64,000 bases of DNA from Ascaphus truei (Eukaryota > Chordata > Amphibia > Anura > Ascaphidae): contig CM071573.1 in the NCBI GenBank assembly GCA_036426205.1, positions 38,535,455-38,599,454 on the forward strand, in the 5' to 3' direction. Shown in pieces: positions 11,561 to 51,274 of the stretch. Both the position numbers and the translations under genes were made by a program. Within the stretch, counting starts at the first letter, position 1. Each line of letters begins with the position of its first letter. Below the pieces are notes generated by a model, which made no database searches, was not told where the DNA came from, and saw only the letters and a list, made by a program, of their open reading frames with translations.

Positions 11561-11929
11561 ACATTTTAGGCAGCTTGGATTGCCTTTTTAAACCCATTGA
11601 ACCAATTATTCCCATAAATTTACCTTGGTTCTATGCAGGTCTGCAACCTTAAAAATGTGGCTTATGTATCAAAACTGGGAGGAAAAACGGCAATACATTT
11701 TTCAGATAAGATAGGGAGCCGCCATTCGGTGCCGTGTTTTTGCTCTAGTTATGCCCTGGTGATGCAGCTAGAAGACTTTGTCAGACATTGCCGAATTCAT
11801 CTGATAAATATCCACCTGGAAAATTGGTCATAAGTATATGTTACCTTCTCTCTCGTGTCTGTGCTTGTCTGTATTCACACACAATGCTACTAGTGCATTC
11901 ATGGAAATACCCTTCCAGCACCCCGGGTT

Positions 11930-12330
11930 TTAAAGGAGCAATTCCCGCTTTTTAAAATGATGTTTTATTTATACAGGATTGAAGCAGGGGGTCTCCGCAG
12001 CTGAACCCCATTAATCTCATCTCCGGGGACCCCCTGCTTCCAGAGATACTTACCTCCAAAGGGGTGCTGGCACCTCTCTGCAGTTTAAAGCTCCCGCGTC
12101 ACGTGAGCCATTAGAAAGCCACACCGGGTGACATCACGGCTTCCTATTGGTCTGCAGGTCGCAGGACCTTTGAAAAGCAGCCATAATGTGAACCCTGGAT
12201 GCGAGCCGGAGAGGCTACCAGCACCCCCTACAGAGGTAAGTATCCCCGGAAGCAGGGGGCACCTGAGCTGATATTAATGGGGTTCAGCTCTGGAGACCCC
12301 TGCTTCATGCCAATGTAAAAAAAAAAAACT
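11930..12330. mobile_element. Kolobok/T2-like MITE relic
   Basis: Starts TTAAAGGAGCAATTCCCGC, which fits the TTAAAGGRR terminus of T2-type MITEs. Inside are inverted arms, GAAGCAGGGGGTCTCCGCAG near 11985 and its complement near 12280-12310. The right TTAA end is not clear. Confidence 0.5.
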
Positions 12331-12334
12331 GCTT

Positions 12335-13060
12335 GGATCGCTTGTCAAAAACCTGGTGAAGAACACAATGTTCTCCGCGCATGTAAGAGGCCGCTAACTA
12401 ACTCCCAACTTCTACAGTACTCGCTCCCTTCAACATTTTAAAGAAAACAACAGCTGGGAAGCTGACAACCAACTGACAAAGTACAAAAAGGCTCTCCAGA
12501 CAGCTGGGACTGACACAGGCAGCCAAATGCATGAGCCGGGCGGCTCCACCATGTCCCTTACAGCAGCGCTCATCTCTGAAAAGATTTGCAGGAGCTCAAT
12601 GGTCGGGTAGCCTTCTAAAACTGCCAGATTGAAGGTCACACACACACATAAAAGTTCATCTGTGTCATAATCATCATTTGTCATTGGTCTGGGGATCGGC
12701 AGGGTGACCATTTGGGTTATCAGCGCTTTTGTTGTCAAAGACATATGAGCACTAGCATTGTTGACCCCTTGGCTTCTGTCAGATAAAGGATTTAACAAGG
12801 AGTTCGTGGTATATATTATAACTATGCCAGAATTGTGAAGATCCGGAAGTTTTTTGTTTTGTCTTGTTTTGGAGAAATAGTGAAATGTTTTCATCCAGCG
12901 CTGTTAAAATGGAAGCAATGCAACGTTCGCATTGCTGAGAGTTCCTGTTTCCCTGTATATCAACATGGGGGGCTCAACGCCAGACCTGAAACCCCAATCC
13001 CCTGACACAAAGACGCAGCGTCACATCACGCCGATCAGAGGCGATCGAATGAGATTCTGA
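12335..13060. other. non-coding stretch, no recognised feature
   Basis: It includes a 154-codon minus-strand ORF (12430-12894) with no recognisable family, no exon-like borders and an amino-acid make-up typical of chance reading. I see no gene here. Confidence 0.5.
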
Positions 13061-13065
13061 TAAAC

Positions 13066-13378
13066 CAGGAGCGCTCAACTCCAGTATCAGAATCAGGATA
13101 TCCCAGCTGTAGCACAGGTGGCACAATCAGTCCCTCCTTCAGCACAAGTGGCTCAACCAGTCCCAGCTTCAGCACAGATGTCTCAATGAGAGGCTCAGTT
13201 AAAGACTACGTCTCTGATTGAGCCACCTGTGCTGAAGCAGGGACTGGTTGAGCCACTTGTGCTGAGGCAGGGACTGATTGAGCCACCTGTGTTGAAGCAG
13301 GGATATCATGAAAACCTGACCTGTTGGGGGGGGGGGTGAGGGGCGGGGGGGCTTGAGGACTTAAGTTGAGCCCCCCTG
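13066..13378. mobile_element. hAT-like MITE, subfamily B, expanded
   Basis: Start CAGGAGCGCTCAACTCCAG, end GTTGAGCCCCCCTG. The CAGTCCCTGCTTCAGCACA-like arm unit is repeated three times on each side, making it longer than its relatives. Confidence 0.85.
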
Positions 13379-13399
13379 TATTAAGGAACAAGCGCTACC

Positions 13400-14628
13400 A
13401 GAAACAATGACATGGCTAAATGCTTTCCCTTCAGGATTGCCCCTTGTACCCTTCAGTGCCAGGTGGCTCATCACCACCAGCAGTAGAAGCAAAAATACAG
13501 CACACATCGAAAAAGCAATGTCCAGATATTTTTATTTTTAGAATTGTTAAGCACAATTGCTATAAATAGCCAGGCATTGCTTTGTGCAGGAATGTGTCAA
13601 GGAGAAACAGGAGTTCCGTAGGTTCAAGACCCTATAGAACCTTCCATGTTTCATTTTGGAAAGACACAGTGTTACCCCATTAAGCATAAAAGTCCTCCAC
13701 GGGGCAGCATATAACCCACCTGCCAGCTGTGCTTTAGCATGCTATGCCCAGCTGGCACATTCTTACCAACCTCAGAGACCTAAGCTAAACCACCAACTTC
13801 CACTAAGTTCCTGAAAATGTCTTTAGAAATGTCTCCCAGGCCTGGCAACTTTAGTCTGCCTGGGCCTCTAGGGAGAAGCGTACAAAGTTCTCTGAGGGTC
13901 AAAACCACCTTTTATCTAACATTCACTAGACATTTTAGGCAAAAAAAAGAAACAATTGAAGAATTGTTTTCTAATATTAAAGTTCAGCCCCATAAATGCT
14001 ACTATAAAAAATCATTAATTCTCTCAGGGACAAAGGAAACCTCCCTAGGAGAGGGAAATGCACTGAAAAACACTCCATAATATATGTACAGAAGAGAATA
14101 TGGATGTGTTTGGGATTCATTTTCTGCATGGGCTAGTCCTCTACCCTCAAGGGTGTCATTGACATTTTAAGACTGGTTAAGGATGGTGAGGCCCAGCCTG
14201 CTAGCTCCAAAAACATACTGAACATACAAATCATTCTCCTTCCCTACACACAATAAAATTATCATCTGGCTGTTCTCGTCAGAATGTCCGATAAAATCAG
14301 GATTCCCTACATCTGAAGTTACACTGGGAGAAAAGCGCTAAATAAATAAAGTTATTATTATTATTTCACATGTATTCGGGATTATACGCCTACCGCTGGC
14401 ATAATCCCAAAGGGGACTGGATGCGCAGGGTTTTATCTCCCTTCAGCAACAAACTAAATCATGGTTGCACGTGTCTAAGCAGACTGCAATAAGCCCCTTT
14501 AAATAAACATTACAAGGGTTGAAAATGCTTTAGTGGTTTGCTCAGTGTGCAAAGCGGGACTGCAGTGTGTCAGAAACTAGAGGGTATGTGTGACACCGTG
14601 GTGACTGACCACCCAGGGAGAGTGTAAG
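13400..14628. other. non-coding stretch with a LINE 3' tail scrap
   Basis: Mostly unique-looking sequence without a gene. At 14330-14366, AAAGCGCTAAATAAATAAAG followed by (TTA)n resembles the 3' end of an L2/CR1-type LINE. Nothing else is recognised. Confidence 0.5.
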
Positions 14629-14817
14629 GGTGGGGCGTTTCAACTCCAGTCCTCAAGACCCCCCAACAGGTCAAGTTTTCAAGATATCCGTGCTTCAGCA
14701 CAGGTGGCTCAATCAGTGGCTCAGAACCACCTGTGCTGAAGCAGGGATATCCTGAAAACCTGACCTGTTGGGGGGGTTAGGGGGGGTGGTCTTGAGGACT
14801 GGAGTTGAGCACCCCTG
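14629..14817. mobile_element. hAT-like MITE, subfamily B
   Basis: CAACTCCAGTCCTCAAGACC, CCCCCAACAGGTCAAG, and mirrored right arm ending GTTGAGCACCCCTG. Confidence 0.85.
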
Positions 14818-15007
14818 TACAGGATGGAAGATTAATATATTAAAGACATATAAGGCAATATATAGGAAGTATGGATTTTTTTTTTTATCAAGACTTAATC
14901 CCATAGAGGATTAATTTGGTTTAGTAAAAATGCATCCAATAAGCCTCACATAAGATTATTATTTTTTTAAACACCAATCCTTTGGATTTAGAAAACCTAA
15001 AAAAAAA

Positions 15008-15103
15008 AAAGCGCTACTGAACATATACATAACGCTGCGCTACTGAACATATACATAACGCTGCGCGCTACTGAACATATACATAACGCTGCGCGCTACA
15101 GTC
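15008..15103. repeat. short tandem array
   Basis: Three copies of a 26-28-bp unit GCGCTACTGAACATATACAT AACGCT plus a partial fourth. Confidence 0.9.
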
Positions 15104-15559
15104 CTGGTTAGAAGAGTGGAGAACACACATACAAGGAGAGAGATGTGCATAATACCTTTGTGTCGGGTCACTCGTCACCCCGGGTCTGTGTAACACCAGG
15201 AACCTGTCACTGTGGCCTGTCACCGCCTCCCTAGTGTGGAAGTAAGGGGCGGGGCAGAGCCACACGTGACTTCCGGTGAGAGGTTGTTCCTGTGTAGTGC
15301 GTGCCATGTAGCTCCAGGCCTCACTCTGAGGGTAACCGTTTCACTGCTAGAAAGGACAAGCACTGCAGTAACGGGTTACACATACAGTATATCAGTGTGC
15401 TGCTCTGTAATATGCTATTAGGGGCACAGCTGAAAGACCCCAATACCTCAGGCCCACCACACACAGGGGCGTTCATTGCTACTTTCATATGCTTCTCGCA
15501 CGTTACAACACACAGGGAAAATACACCAAGGTTATAAAGAAGAGACAGGTGCATCAATA

Positions 15560-15790
15560 GTGCCGAGTATCACAGCTCGCGAGACCCTGACACTGAGTCT
15601 GTGTGAACTACACTTCCCAGCATGCTCTGCGGGACAGGGCTGTGACTTCCGCTCTACACCTTTTCCCACAATCCTCCTCGGCTGGGCCGCCGGGCTAGTA
15701 AAGAACAAGACGGTCCGTTAATTCGCGATATAAGAACTGAGTGCGCGAGGTTTCTCCGGGTGCCAGGGGGACGGAGGTTGCGCCGGTAAC
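15560..15790 (+). promoter_or_regulatory. CpG-rich promoter and 5' UTR of the LUC7L-like exon
   Basis: CpG density is high from about 15560 to 15850, in contrast with the flanks. No TATA box is evident. The segment holds the ZNF143-type site and ends at the ATG in the context GGTAACATGTCG. The transcription start cannot be placed from sequence alone. Confidence 0.6.
15607..15625 (+). promoter_or_regulatory. ZNF143/THAP11-type promoter motif
   Basis: The 19-mer ACTACACTTCCCAGCATGC closely matches the ACTACAATTCCCAGMATGC motif bound by ZNF143/THAP11 in many vertebrate CpG-island promoters. It lies 166 bp upstream of the LUC7L-like start codon, in CpG-rich sequence. This supports a real promoter here. 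Confidence 0.7.
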
Positions 15791-15851
15791 ATGTCGGCTC
15801 AGGCGCAGATGAGAGCGCTGCTGGACCAGCTGATGGGGACAGCGCGGGACG
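15791..15851 (+). CDS. first coding exon of a LUC7L-family splicing factor (orphan exon)
   Basis: The exon reads MSAQAQMRALLDQLMGTARD plus one nucleotide of the next codon, followed by a GTGGGT donor at 15852. These 20 residues equal the recalled N-terminus of vertebrate LUC7L and nearly equal LUC7L2, including the usual split after the Asp codon. LUC7 proteins are U1 snRNP-associated factors that help select 5' splice sites in the nucleus. The ATG follows a CpG-rich region with a ZNF143-type motif, and the intact donor argues against a processed pseudogene. I looked for exon 2 (TDDRVCKSHLL, CCPHDIL) by eye and did not see it. The 61-nt exon ends in phase 1, whereas TIAL1 exon 2 needs a phase-2 donor, so an in-frame splice into TIAL1 is not possible. 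It may be a duplicated promoter-plus-exon fragment or the start of a very long gene. Confidence 0.75.
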
Positions 15852-15889
15852 GTGGGTATAACCTCTCACATATCCTGCGGTAGGCCTCA

Positions 15890-16045
15890 GGCCTGCGCCC
15901 TGCCCGCGCCCTGCCACCCAACCGCACCCTGCCGCCTCCCCGCACCCTGCCACCCAACCGCACCCTGCCACCTCCCCGCACCCTGCCACCTCCCCGCACC
16001 CTGCCACCCAACCGCCCCCTGCCGCCTCCCCGCACTGTCCCATCG
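15890..16045. repeat. GC-rich minisatellite downstream of the LUC7L-like exon
   Basis: Tandem units of about 12-18 bp built from CACCCTGCCACCCAACCG and CACCCTGCCGCCTCCCCG. They lie just inside the intron after the 15852 donor. The long ORFs on both strands here come from the repeat and are not genes. Confidence 0.85.
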
Positions 16046-16345
16046 CTGGGACTCTCACGTGCACCTCTCCCGCGCGTGCCAGTGCATGGAATCATTGGGA
16101 ATAGATCGTGACATGCCCCGCGATAATACGGGGGGAGCTTCCCTTATCCCACGGGCAGAGTGGGTTATGTTGTGCTAAGGTTGAGCACTTATATCTTCCT
16201 GACTTACATGTTATACAGAAACATCGCTACGTAGCTTTATTCTCCGCTTGTATTAGACATTTATCTCCGCAAAATCCCCCATTGACGTTAATGGGATTTC
16301 TGCAGGTGGCGCAAAAACAGCCAAACGGAAGCATCAATAATGAAG

Positions 16346-16464
16346 TAATAATCCCCTCAGATCAGGGCATTACTGGCCAATAATGCCCTGGCTGGGAGAG
16401 TTGAAAGCTTTAACCCAGCCAGGGCATTATTGGCCAGTAATGCCCTGTTCTGAGGGGATTATTA
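16346..16464 (+). mobile_element. palindromic element, copy 2
   Basis: Arms TAATAATCCCCTCAGATCAG and GGCATTACTGGCCAATAATG, with their reverse complement, around a loop GGGAGAGTTGAAAGCTTTAA. The right flank ATTATAGGCTAAATGTAGGC is shared with copy 3. The element continues at 17343-17550, beyond a solo LTR. Confidence 0.8.
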
Positions 16465-16515
16465 CTATTATAGGCTAAATGTAGGCTGTATTGCATAAAT
16501 CGACACTTTTGTATA

Positions 16516-17338
16516 TGTAACGGATTTTCTGACCTGGCCTGACCCACCCAATCTCACATTGGCCCCTGTGGTCTAACCAGTCCCCATTACATGGTCGTGT
16601 CTGGTGGTGCACCTGTTGGCAACAGGACTCCTGAGTCTCCCGCATGATGGTGTTTGGGGATTGCCAACCCAGACAGGCAGCTGAGGTAGTGTGTGTGAGT
16701 TCTACCTATATCCAGTGCAGCGCCTCCACCTCATCAGGATCCCTGCGTCTGCGTGGGGATGATTCTGATGAGGAACTCCTCCGTGGTGCCATCATATGTA
16801 GAGTAAGTTCAGACTCACACATGAAGATGTCCTGAATCAAGGTTTCTTTATGGTGGCTTACGGTGAGGGCCAACTGCCCCATACAGTGAGTTATCTAGCC
16901 ACACATCTTGCTGTGTTATCCTTTCAAAGGTACGCCCTCCCAATAGAGTGGGATACCCTCTCCCCTCAGGGAGATCACCCCTGTGCCAGGTCCCTGGACA
17001 CAGTATGGCGTTGATAGCTTGATGCTGATTATTATAGAATGGGGCCACTAGTTACAGCACTAGTGGGCCTCTTTCTCCCAGGTCTCAACGCAGACCTGCT
17101 CCTTACTCCAACACACTAACTTTGAGCAGTGCTGTGCCTTATATATCTCCAGGAGGCAGGCACATCTCTGATGTCACTAACGGTGGACTCAGAGTATGTA
17201 GCCACTCCCATCCATACATAGGGCACCTCACCAGGGAGTGAGGGCAAACCTCCATGATTACTGCTGGCATGCCCATAACTTACCAGGCTTACTGCCAGCA
17301 GGAGAGGAAACTGTAGACCATTTTACAGCATGGCTACA
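16516..17338. mobile_element. solo LTR inserted in the tail of palindromic element copy 2
   Basis: An 823-bp insert starts TGTAACGGATTTTCTG and ends CATGGCTACA, so it has the TG...CA ends of an LTR. TATA is duplicated at 16512-16515 and 17339-17342. Copy 3 at 54.98-55.08 kb carries the uninterrupted site CACTTTTGTATAGTTATATA, which fixes the insert borders. No internal coding region remains. Class (gypsy-like or endogenous retrovirus) is unknown. Confidence 0.75.
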
Positions 17339-17342
17339 TATA

Positions 17343-17550
17343 GTTATATAGATTTTTTTTTTAAATGGTAAATACATGAAAGCACCTCCTATAAACACGT
17401 ACCACACAGCTATCTATATCCACAAACTGCCGCCCCCTCTGTGTACATGCACTCTGCAGCAGGCACTCACGCACACACTCTGCAGCAGGCACTCACGCAC
17501 GCACTCTGCAGCAGGCACTCACGCACGCACTCTGCAGCAGGCACACTTGT
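17343..17550 (+). repeat. tail of palindromic element copy 2 with 24-bp array
   Basis: GTTATATAGATTTTTTTTTT and AAATGGTAAATACATGAAAG match the tail of copy 3. At about 17450-17545 a 24-bp unit, ACTCTGCAGCAGGCACTCAC GCAC, repeats four times. Confidence 0.75.
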
Positions 17551-17602
17551 TCAGCCTAGATCTTACCCTATACCTAATATGCAGTGTAACCATACCCTAA
17601 CC

Positions 17603-17747
17603 CAGGGGCCACCAACAGGTCAGGTTTTCAGAATACCCCTGCTTCAGCACAGGTGGCTCAACTGACTGAGCCACCTGTGCTGAAGTAGGGATTTCCAGAA
17701 AACCTGACCTGTTGGTGGCCCGTGAAGACTGGAGTTGCCCACCCCTG
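17603..17747. mobile_element. hAT-like MITE, subfamily A, with target duplication
   Basis: CAGGGGCCACCAACAGGTCA to TTGCCCACCCCTG. Flanking 8-mers CCCTAACC (17595-17602) and CCATAACC (17748-17755) agree at 7 of 8 positions, as expected for hAT insertion. Confidence 0.9.
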
Positions 17748-18197
17748 CCATAACCAGCAGTGTCTGAGTCCTAATAACCTGGGAGAAAATAATTTCTGGC
17801 TAAATAGTGGAAAGTGGGAAGGTTATAGGGCCAGCTGCCGGGGAAAACAGACACTTTGATACATGAAACTTCAACTTTCTACATTTTTAAATCCTTTTCA
17901 AGGTATCAGGCTGCATAATAGATTGTCCACATTTAGCTCGGGGATTGCAATACAAATTAATTGAAACAGTCTTAACACAGATGTTTCAGCACCTTGAGTG
18001 CTCATTAGTGTATTTAATAGTGGTAGTAAAACAGGAATTTGCCACTGGCCAAAGCCATCGAATGTTCAAATGTGCTGTAATGCAAAATAAAGATGCATTC
18101 CCACTAGATTAACCACATTGCTAGCTGGAGTTGCTTAGTGATAACGCTGCCTTTGATGCAGGTAACCCTGGTTCAGCGCTCCTTTAACTGTGTGTAA

Positions 18198-18540
18198 GGC
18201 TTGTTATATAGTAGGTGCTGGTGCACGTGCGGGCACGCACCTGGCGCTGCGCATGCATGTGGCGTGTGCGTTTCGTTTATATGTTGTAAGCAGTGGCATG
18301 CGCGGCTAGGAGGCGTGGCTATAGACGTCATAGCGATAGCTGCTCTGTGATTGGCTTGTCAGCATCATGTGGCGCGGCAGCAGTGCGAAGATATACATTT
18401 TCATGTATTTGCTGTGATCTGCTGCGCCACCGCTCACTGCCGTGCGCGCGACTGAAGTATAGAACGCCAGGCCTGGACACAGCCAATTCTAATTGCCACG
18501 CGCGCACGGTAGCGCATGCGCGTGCACTATATTACACGCC
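18198..18540. mobile_element. Harbinger-like CpG-rich MITE (A of an adjacent pair)
   Basis: Ends GGCTTGTTATATAGTAGGTG and, reversed, GGCGTGTAATATAGTGCACG; flanked by TAA on both sides (18195-18197, 18541-18543). Related to the element at 23486. Confidence 0.65.
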
Positions 18541-18543
18541 TAA

Positions 18544-18867
18544 GGCTGCAGCCAGGCTGGGAGCGGGCGCACTGGCGCTCGAGCACCGTGACATCATGCA
18601 CTCTGCTTGGCCTTGCTTTTCCTGGCCAGCTAGTTGCGCGTGTATGTGGGCGTGGCAATGACATCACGGAGCTGGTTCGCCCTCATTGGTTAAACTGCTC
18701 ACGTGACGCGCCAGCAAGTCTAATAAACAAATTTCCTTGCCTCTGCAAGCAGCTGAGCGCCGTGTGCTCACGGTCATGCACAGGCGCTCGCTCACGCTGG
18801 CCACACATTGCTGCAATGTGTTTCATCGTGACGAGCGCGCCCGCTCAGCATCACCCTGGCCGCAGCC
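18544..18867. mobile_element. Harbinger-like CpG-rich MITE (B of an adjacent pair)
   Basis: Ends GGCTGCAGCCAGG and, reversed, GGCTGCGGCCAGG; shares the TAA at 18541-18543 with its neighbour and has TTA at 18868-18870. The ORFs of 122 and 130 codons across this pair are not genes. Confidence 0.6.
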
Positions 18868-18870
18868 TTA

Positions 18871-20390
18871 GTCACTTTATCGCCATGTGTCTCAGGCGCC
18901 AACATTAGATTGTACGCTCGAGGATAGAGTCATTTGTGACTACAAAATGCTATGTACAGTTCTGTGTACAGTCAACGTTACATAAGTAAAACAAAATTAT
19001 ATGTATATATTATTATAGGAGGCCTGTATAGCGCTCCTGGTCCCTGGGAAATAAGAGATTGGTTATTAATTAAAAGGAGCATATTATACGCTTTTAAACA
19101 AGCAGAGTTGAGGCAGAGATCTTGTTCCTGCTCCACCCAATGACTTCATAATTTTATATAGTGTGAGTTTGTGTAGCAATGTCACAGACAAATTAAACAT
19201 GAAATGGCCTACAGTCTCACAGAACCCTACTAGAATCTTCTGACACAGTGCTACTGTTAGAAAACATAAACAAATGAACACATGACTACATGTATTTTAT
19301 CATGTGCTGGTAATGTAATAAATAAGCTTTATAACAGAATCTGAGCTTCCAGAGTAAACACAACTTGAATGTAAAATACAAGATCTTCAGTCATTCCACT
19401 GCATGTCTATGAGTACTTGTGTACAGCAAATGTTTCTCCTACTGGTCCTGCTTCTCTTGCACAAAACACGATAAAGCAAAGTTTGAGTAGCCAACTTGGT
19501 CCTGTAGAGTTTGTTATCCATTATACTGCAGTTTGTGAGTTGTAGAAATATGCATTGACTTGTCAGAACCTCATAGGTCTATTCTTCATGTCTGCTGTGA
19601 CATTGTGAAAGCTCTTAACTGGTGGAGGGTTTTTGTCACTTTTTTTTTTTTTTTTTTACCCACCATAACTTTTTTAATGTCTGGTTATACACCCTTACCA
19701 GCTTCACGTTGCATAGACAGCAATCAATGACCTCGATGCAAATATAAAAAACAAACAAAATAAGTGCTCCCAGTGATAGTGGGACCATGTCAAATCATAT
19801 CAATGACCTCGTACTGAAGAGACGTAAAAGGTCGAAATAGATGTATGTGAGTAGGGTTACTGGCTCTGCACTTCTTTAACCCAGGCTGTGCCGAAAAGCT
19901 GTGTAATGCGGCTGGCATAGGTTTCTAGGGGTTCATGTTAAAATGGACTAGAAGCAAAGAATGACTCACTGTCAGTGCTCATTTGCAGGACATTACCCAG
20001 AATCCCATGCGGCAGTGGCAGCGCTGTATGCTAAGAGATAATGGGGAAAGGCAGGGTTGCAGACCTGTCTGAGACGTACAAATGTACCCACCAGTGGTAT
20101 TTTTATTTGCTGTAATTAAACCTTGCAATCGACATGCCGCGAGAGCAAACAGATCAGCACTGACTGCATTTGGGTCACCTCATCCTTTGGCAGATCTGTC
20201 AACTTTCACTGATTTTCTGGAGTCTGACTGATATTTAGCATTTGCGTCTTGTAAACCTGAATGGAGTCTCACAGATAGAGATTGAAACTTTTTTTAAATT
20301 ATTATTATTATTAACATGAACATGTTGATCCCAGAAACCCCCAAATCTCACCAATTCAAGTCCTTGAACACTAGCCATTTCTGCCTTAGA
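18871..20390. other. non-coding stretch, no recognised feature
   Basis: AT-rich intergenic sequence with T tracts at about 19640 and 20290. No exon, known repeat or RNA gene is recognised. Confidence 0.5.
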
Positions 20391-20401
20391 GCAGGGGTGG
20401 G

Positions 20402-20604
20402 CAACACCAGTCCTGAAGGGCTACCAACAGGTCACTGAATAGGGATATCCCTGCTTCAGCACAGGTGCTGCAGTTGAAGTCTGAGCCTCTGATTGAGCCA
20501 CATGTGCAGAAGCTGGACTGATTGAGCCCACGTGTCCTGAAGCAGGGATACCCTGAAAATGTGACCTGTTGGAGGCCCTTGTGGACTGGAGTTGGCCTCC
20601 CCTG
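20402..20604. mobile_element. hAT-like MITE, subfamily A
   Basis: CAGGGGTGGGCAACACCAGT to GTTGGCCTCCCCTG. Flanking 8-mers CCTTAGAG and CTTTAGTG agree at 6 of 8 positions. Confidence 0.85.
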
Positions 20605-20879
20605 CTTTAGTGCATATAAAGATAACCCTACTGACAGGAGTGCTGTGAGGAGGCAGGAGGGCTGACATTTTGTGTGGCCACCAATAATACACCACCTGCT
20701 TTTTTTTTCTTCATTTAACCTTACAACTCAGACCCCTGAAAAGATTCACAACCCTGAACACTACAACATCGAATTGATTTGTCACTTCCCATCCACAAGG
20801 AATTTTGAGGAGACGGGTGCTGCAAAAAAAAACCCAGGGGGGTCACTCTGAGGTGAAGGTGGCAGGGAATATCATGGGA

Positions 20880-21217
20880 GGGGAATCAGGCGCGTGCGCG
20901 GGGCCGTCCCTGGCACGCGCACGCAGCACGCACTGCCTTTGAGGAGGAAGGTCTCGCGCCCGCGCGCGAGCCAGACAGTAGACACACACGCGCACACGAC
21001 GCTTGCGCAAATGAGCGGCTCCCTGACTGGCTGGTGGTGGCCGCCTCCATTTTGTTTAGCGCCGGACGGCGGTGTCCGAGACTCGCTACAGGCTCCGGAG
21101 AGGCCGAGTCCCTGCCCGCCGCCTACTCCTCCGTTGTTGCTGCTGATACCGACACCGCCGCCTCCTTCGCCTGCTTGGGACGTACACGGGAGCTCGCGCG
21201 GATACTCGCCCGGCAGC
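20880..21217 (+). promoter_or_regulatory. TIAL1: TIAL1 CpG-island promoter and 5' UTR
   Basis: CpG-dense sequence just upstream of the TIAL1 ATG. It includes a GCCGCCTCCATTTTG segment at about 21040-21055 that resembles a YY1 site near a transcription start. No TATA box is seen. The start site is inferred to lie in or near 20990-21060. Confidence 0.6.

Positions 21218-51274
<30,057 letters not shown>

Noticed and set aside
12430..12894. 154-codon minus-strand ORF in the BAG3-TIAL1 interval
   Set aside because: No recognisable domain or family, no exon borders; looks like a chance ORF. A WW domain was looked for here and not found.
17376..17665. Short-repeat array as a CRISPR-like structure
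   Set aside because: Contiguous 24-bp tandem units without spacers, in a vertebrate genome; an ordinary minisatellite.
18293..18908. CpG-rich region as a third promoter, with ORFs of 122 and 130 codons
   Set aside because: Inverted ends and TWA flanks show two Harbinger-like MITEs; no start exon is recognisable.
19985..20005. ATTACCCAGAATCCCATGCG, a possible second ZNF143-like site
   Set aside because: Match to the consensus is partial and it is neither CpG-rich nor next to a start codon; similar words occur in dispersed repeats.
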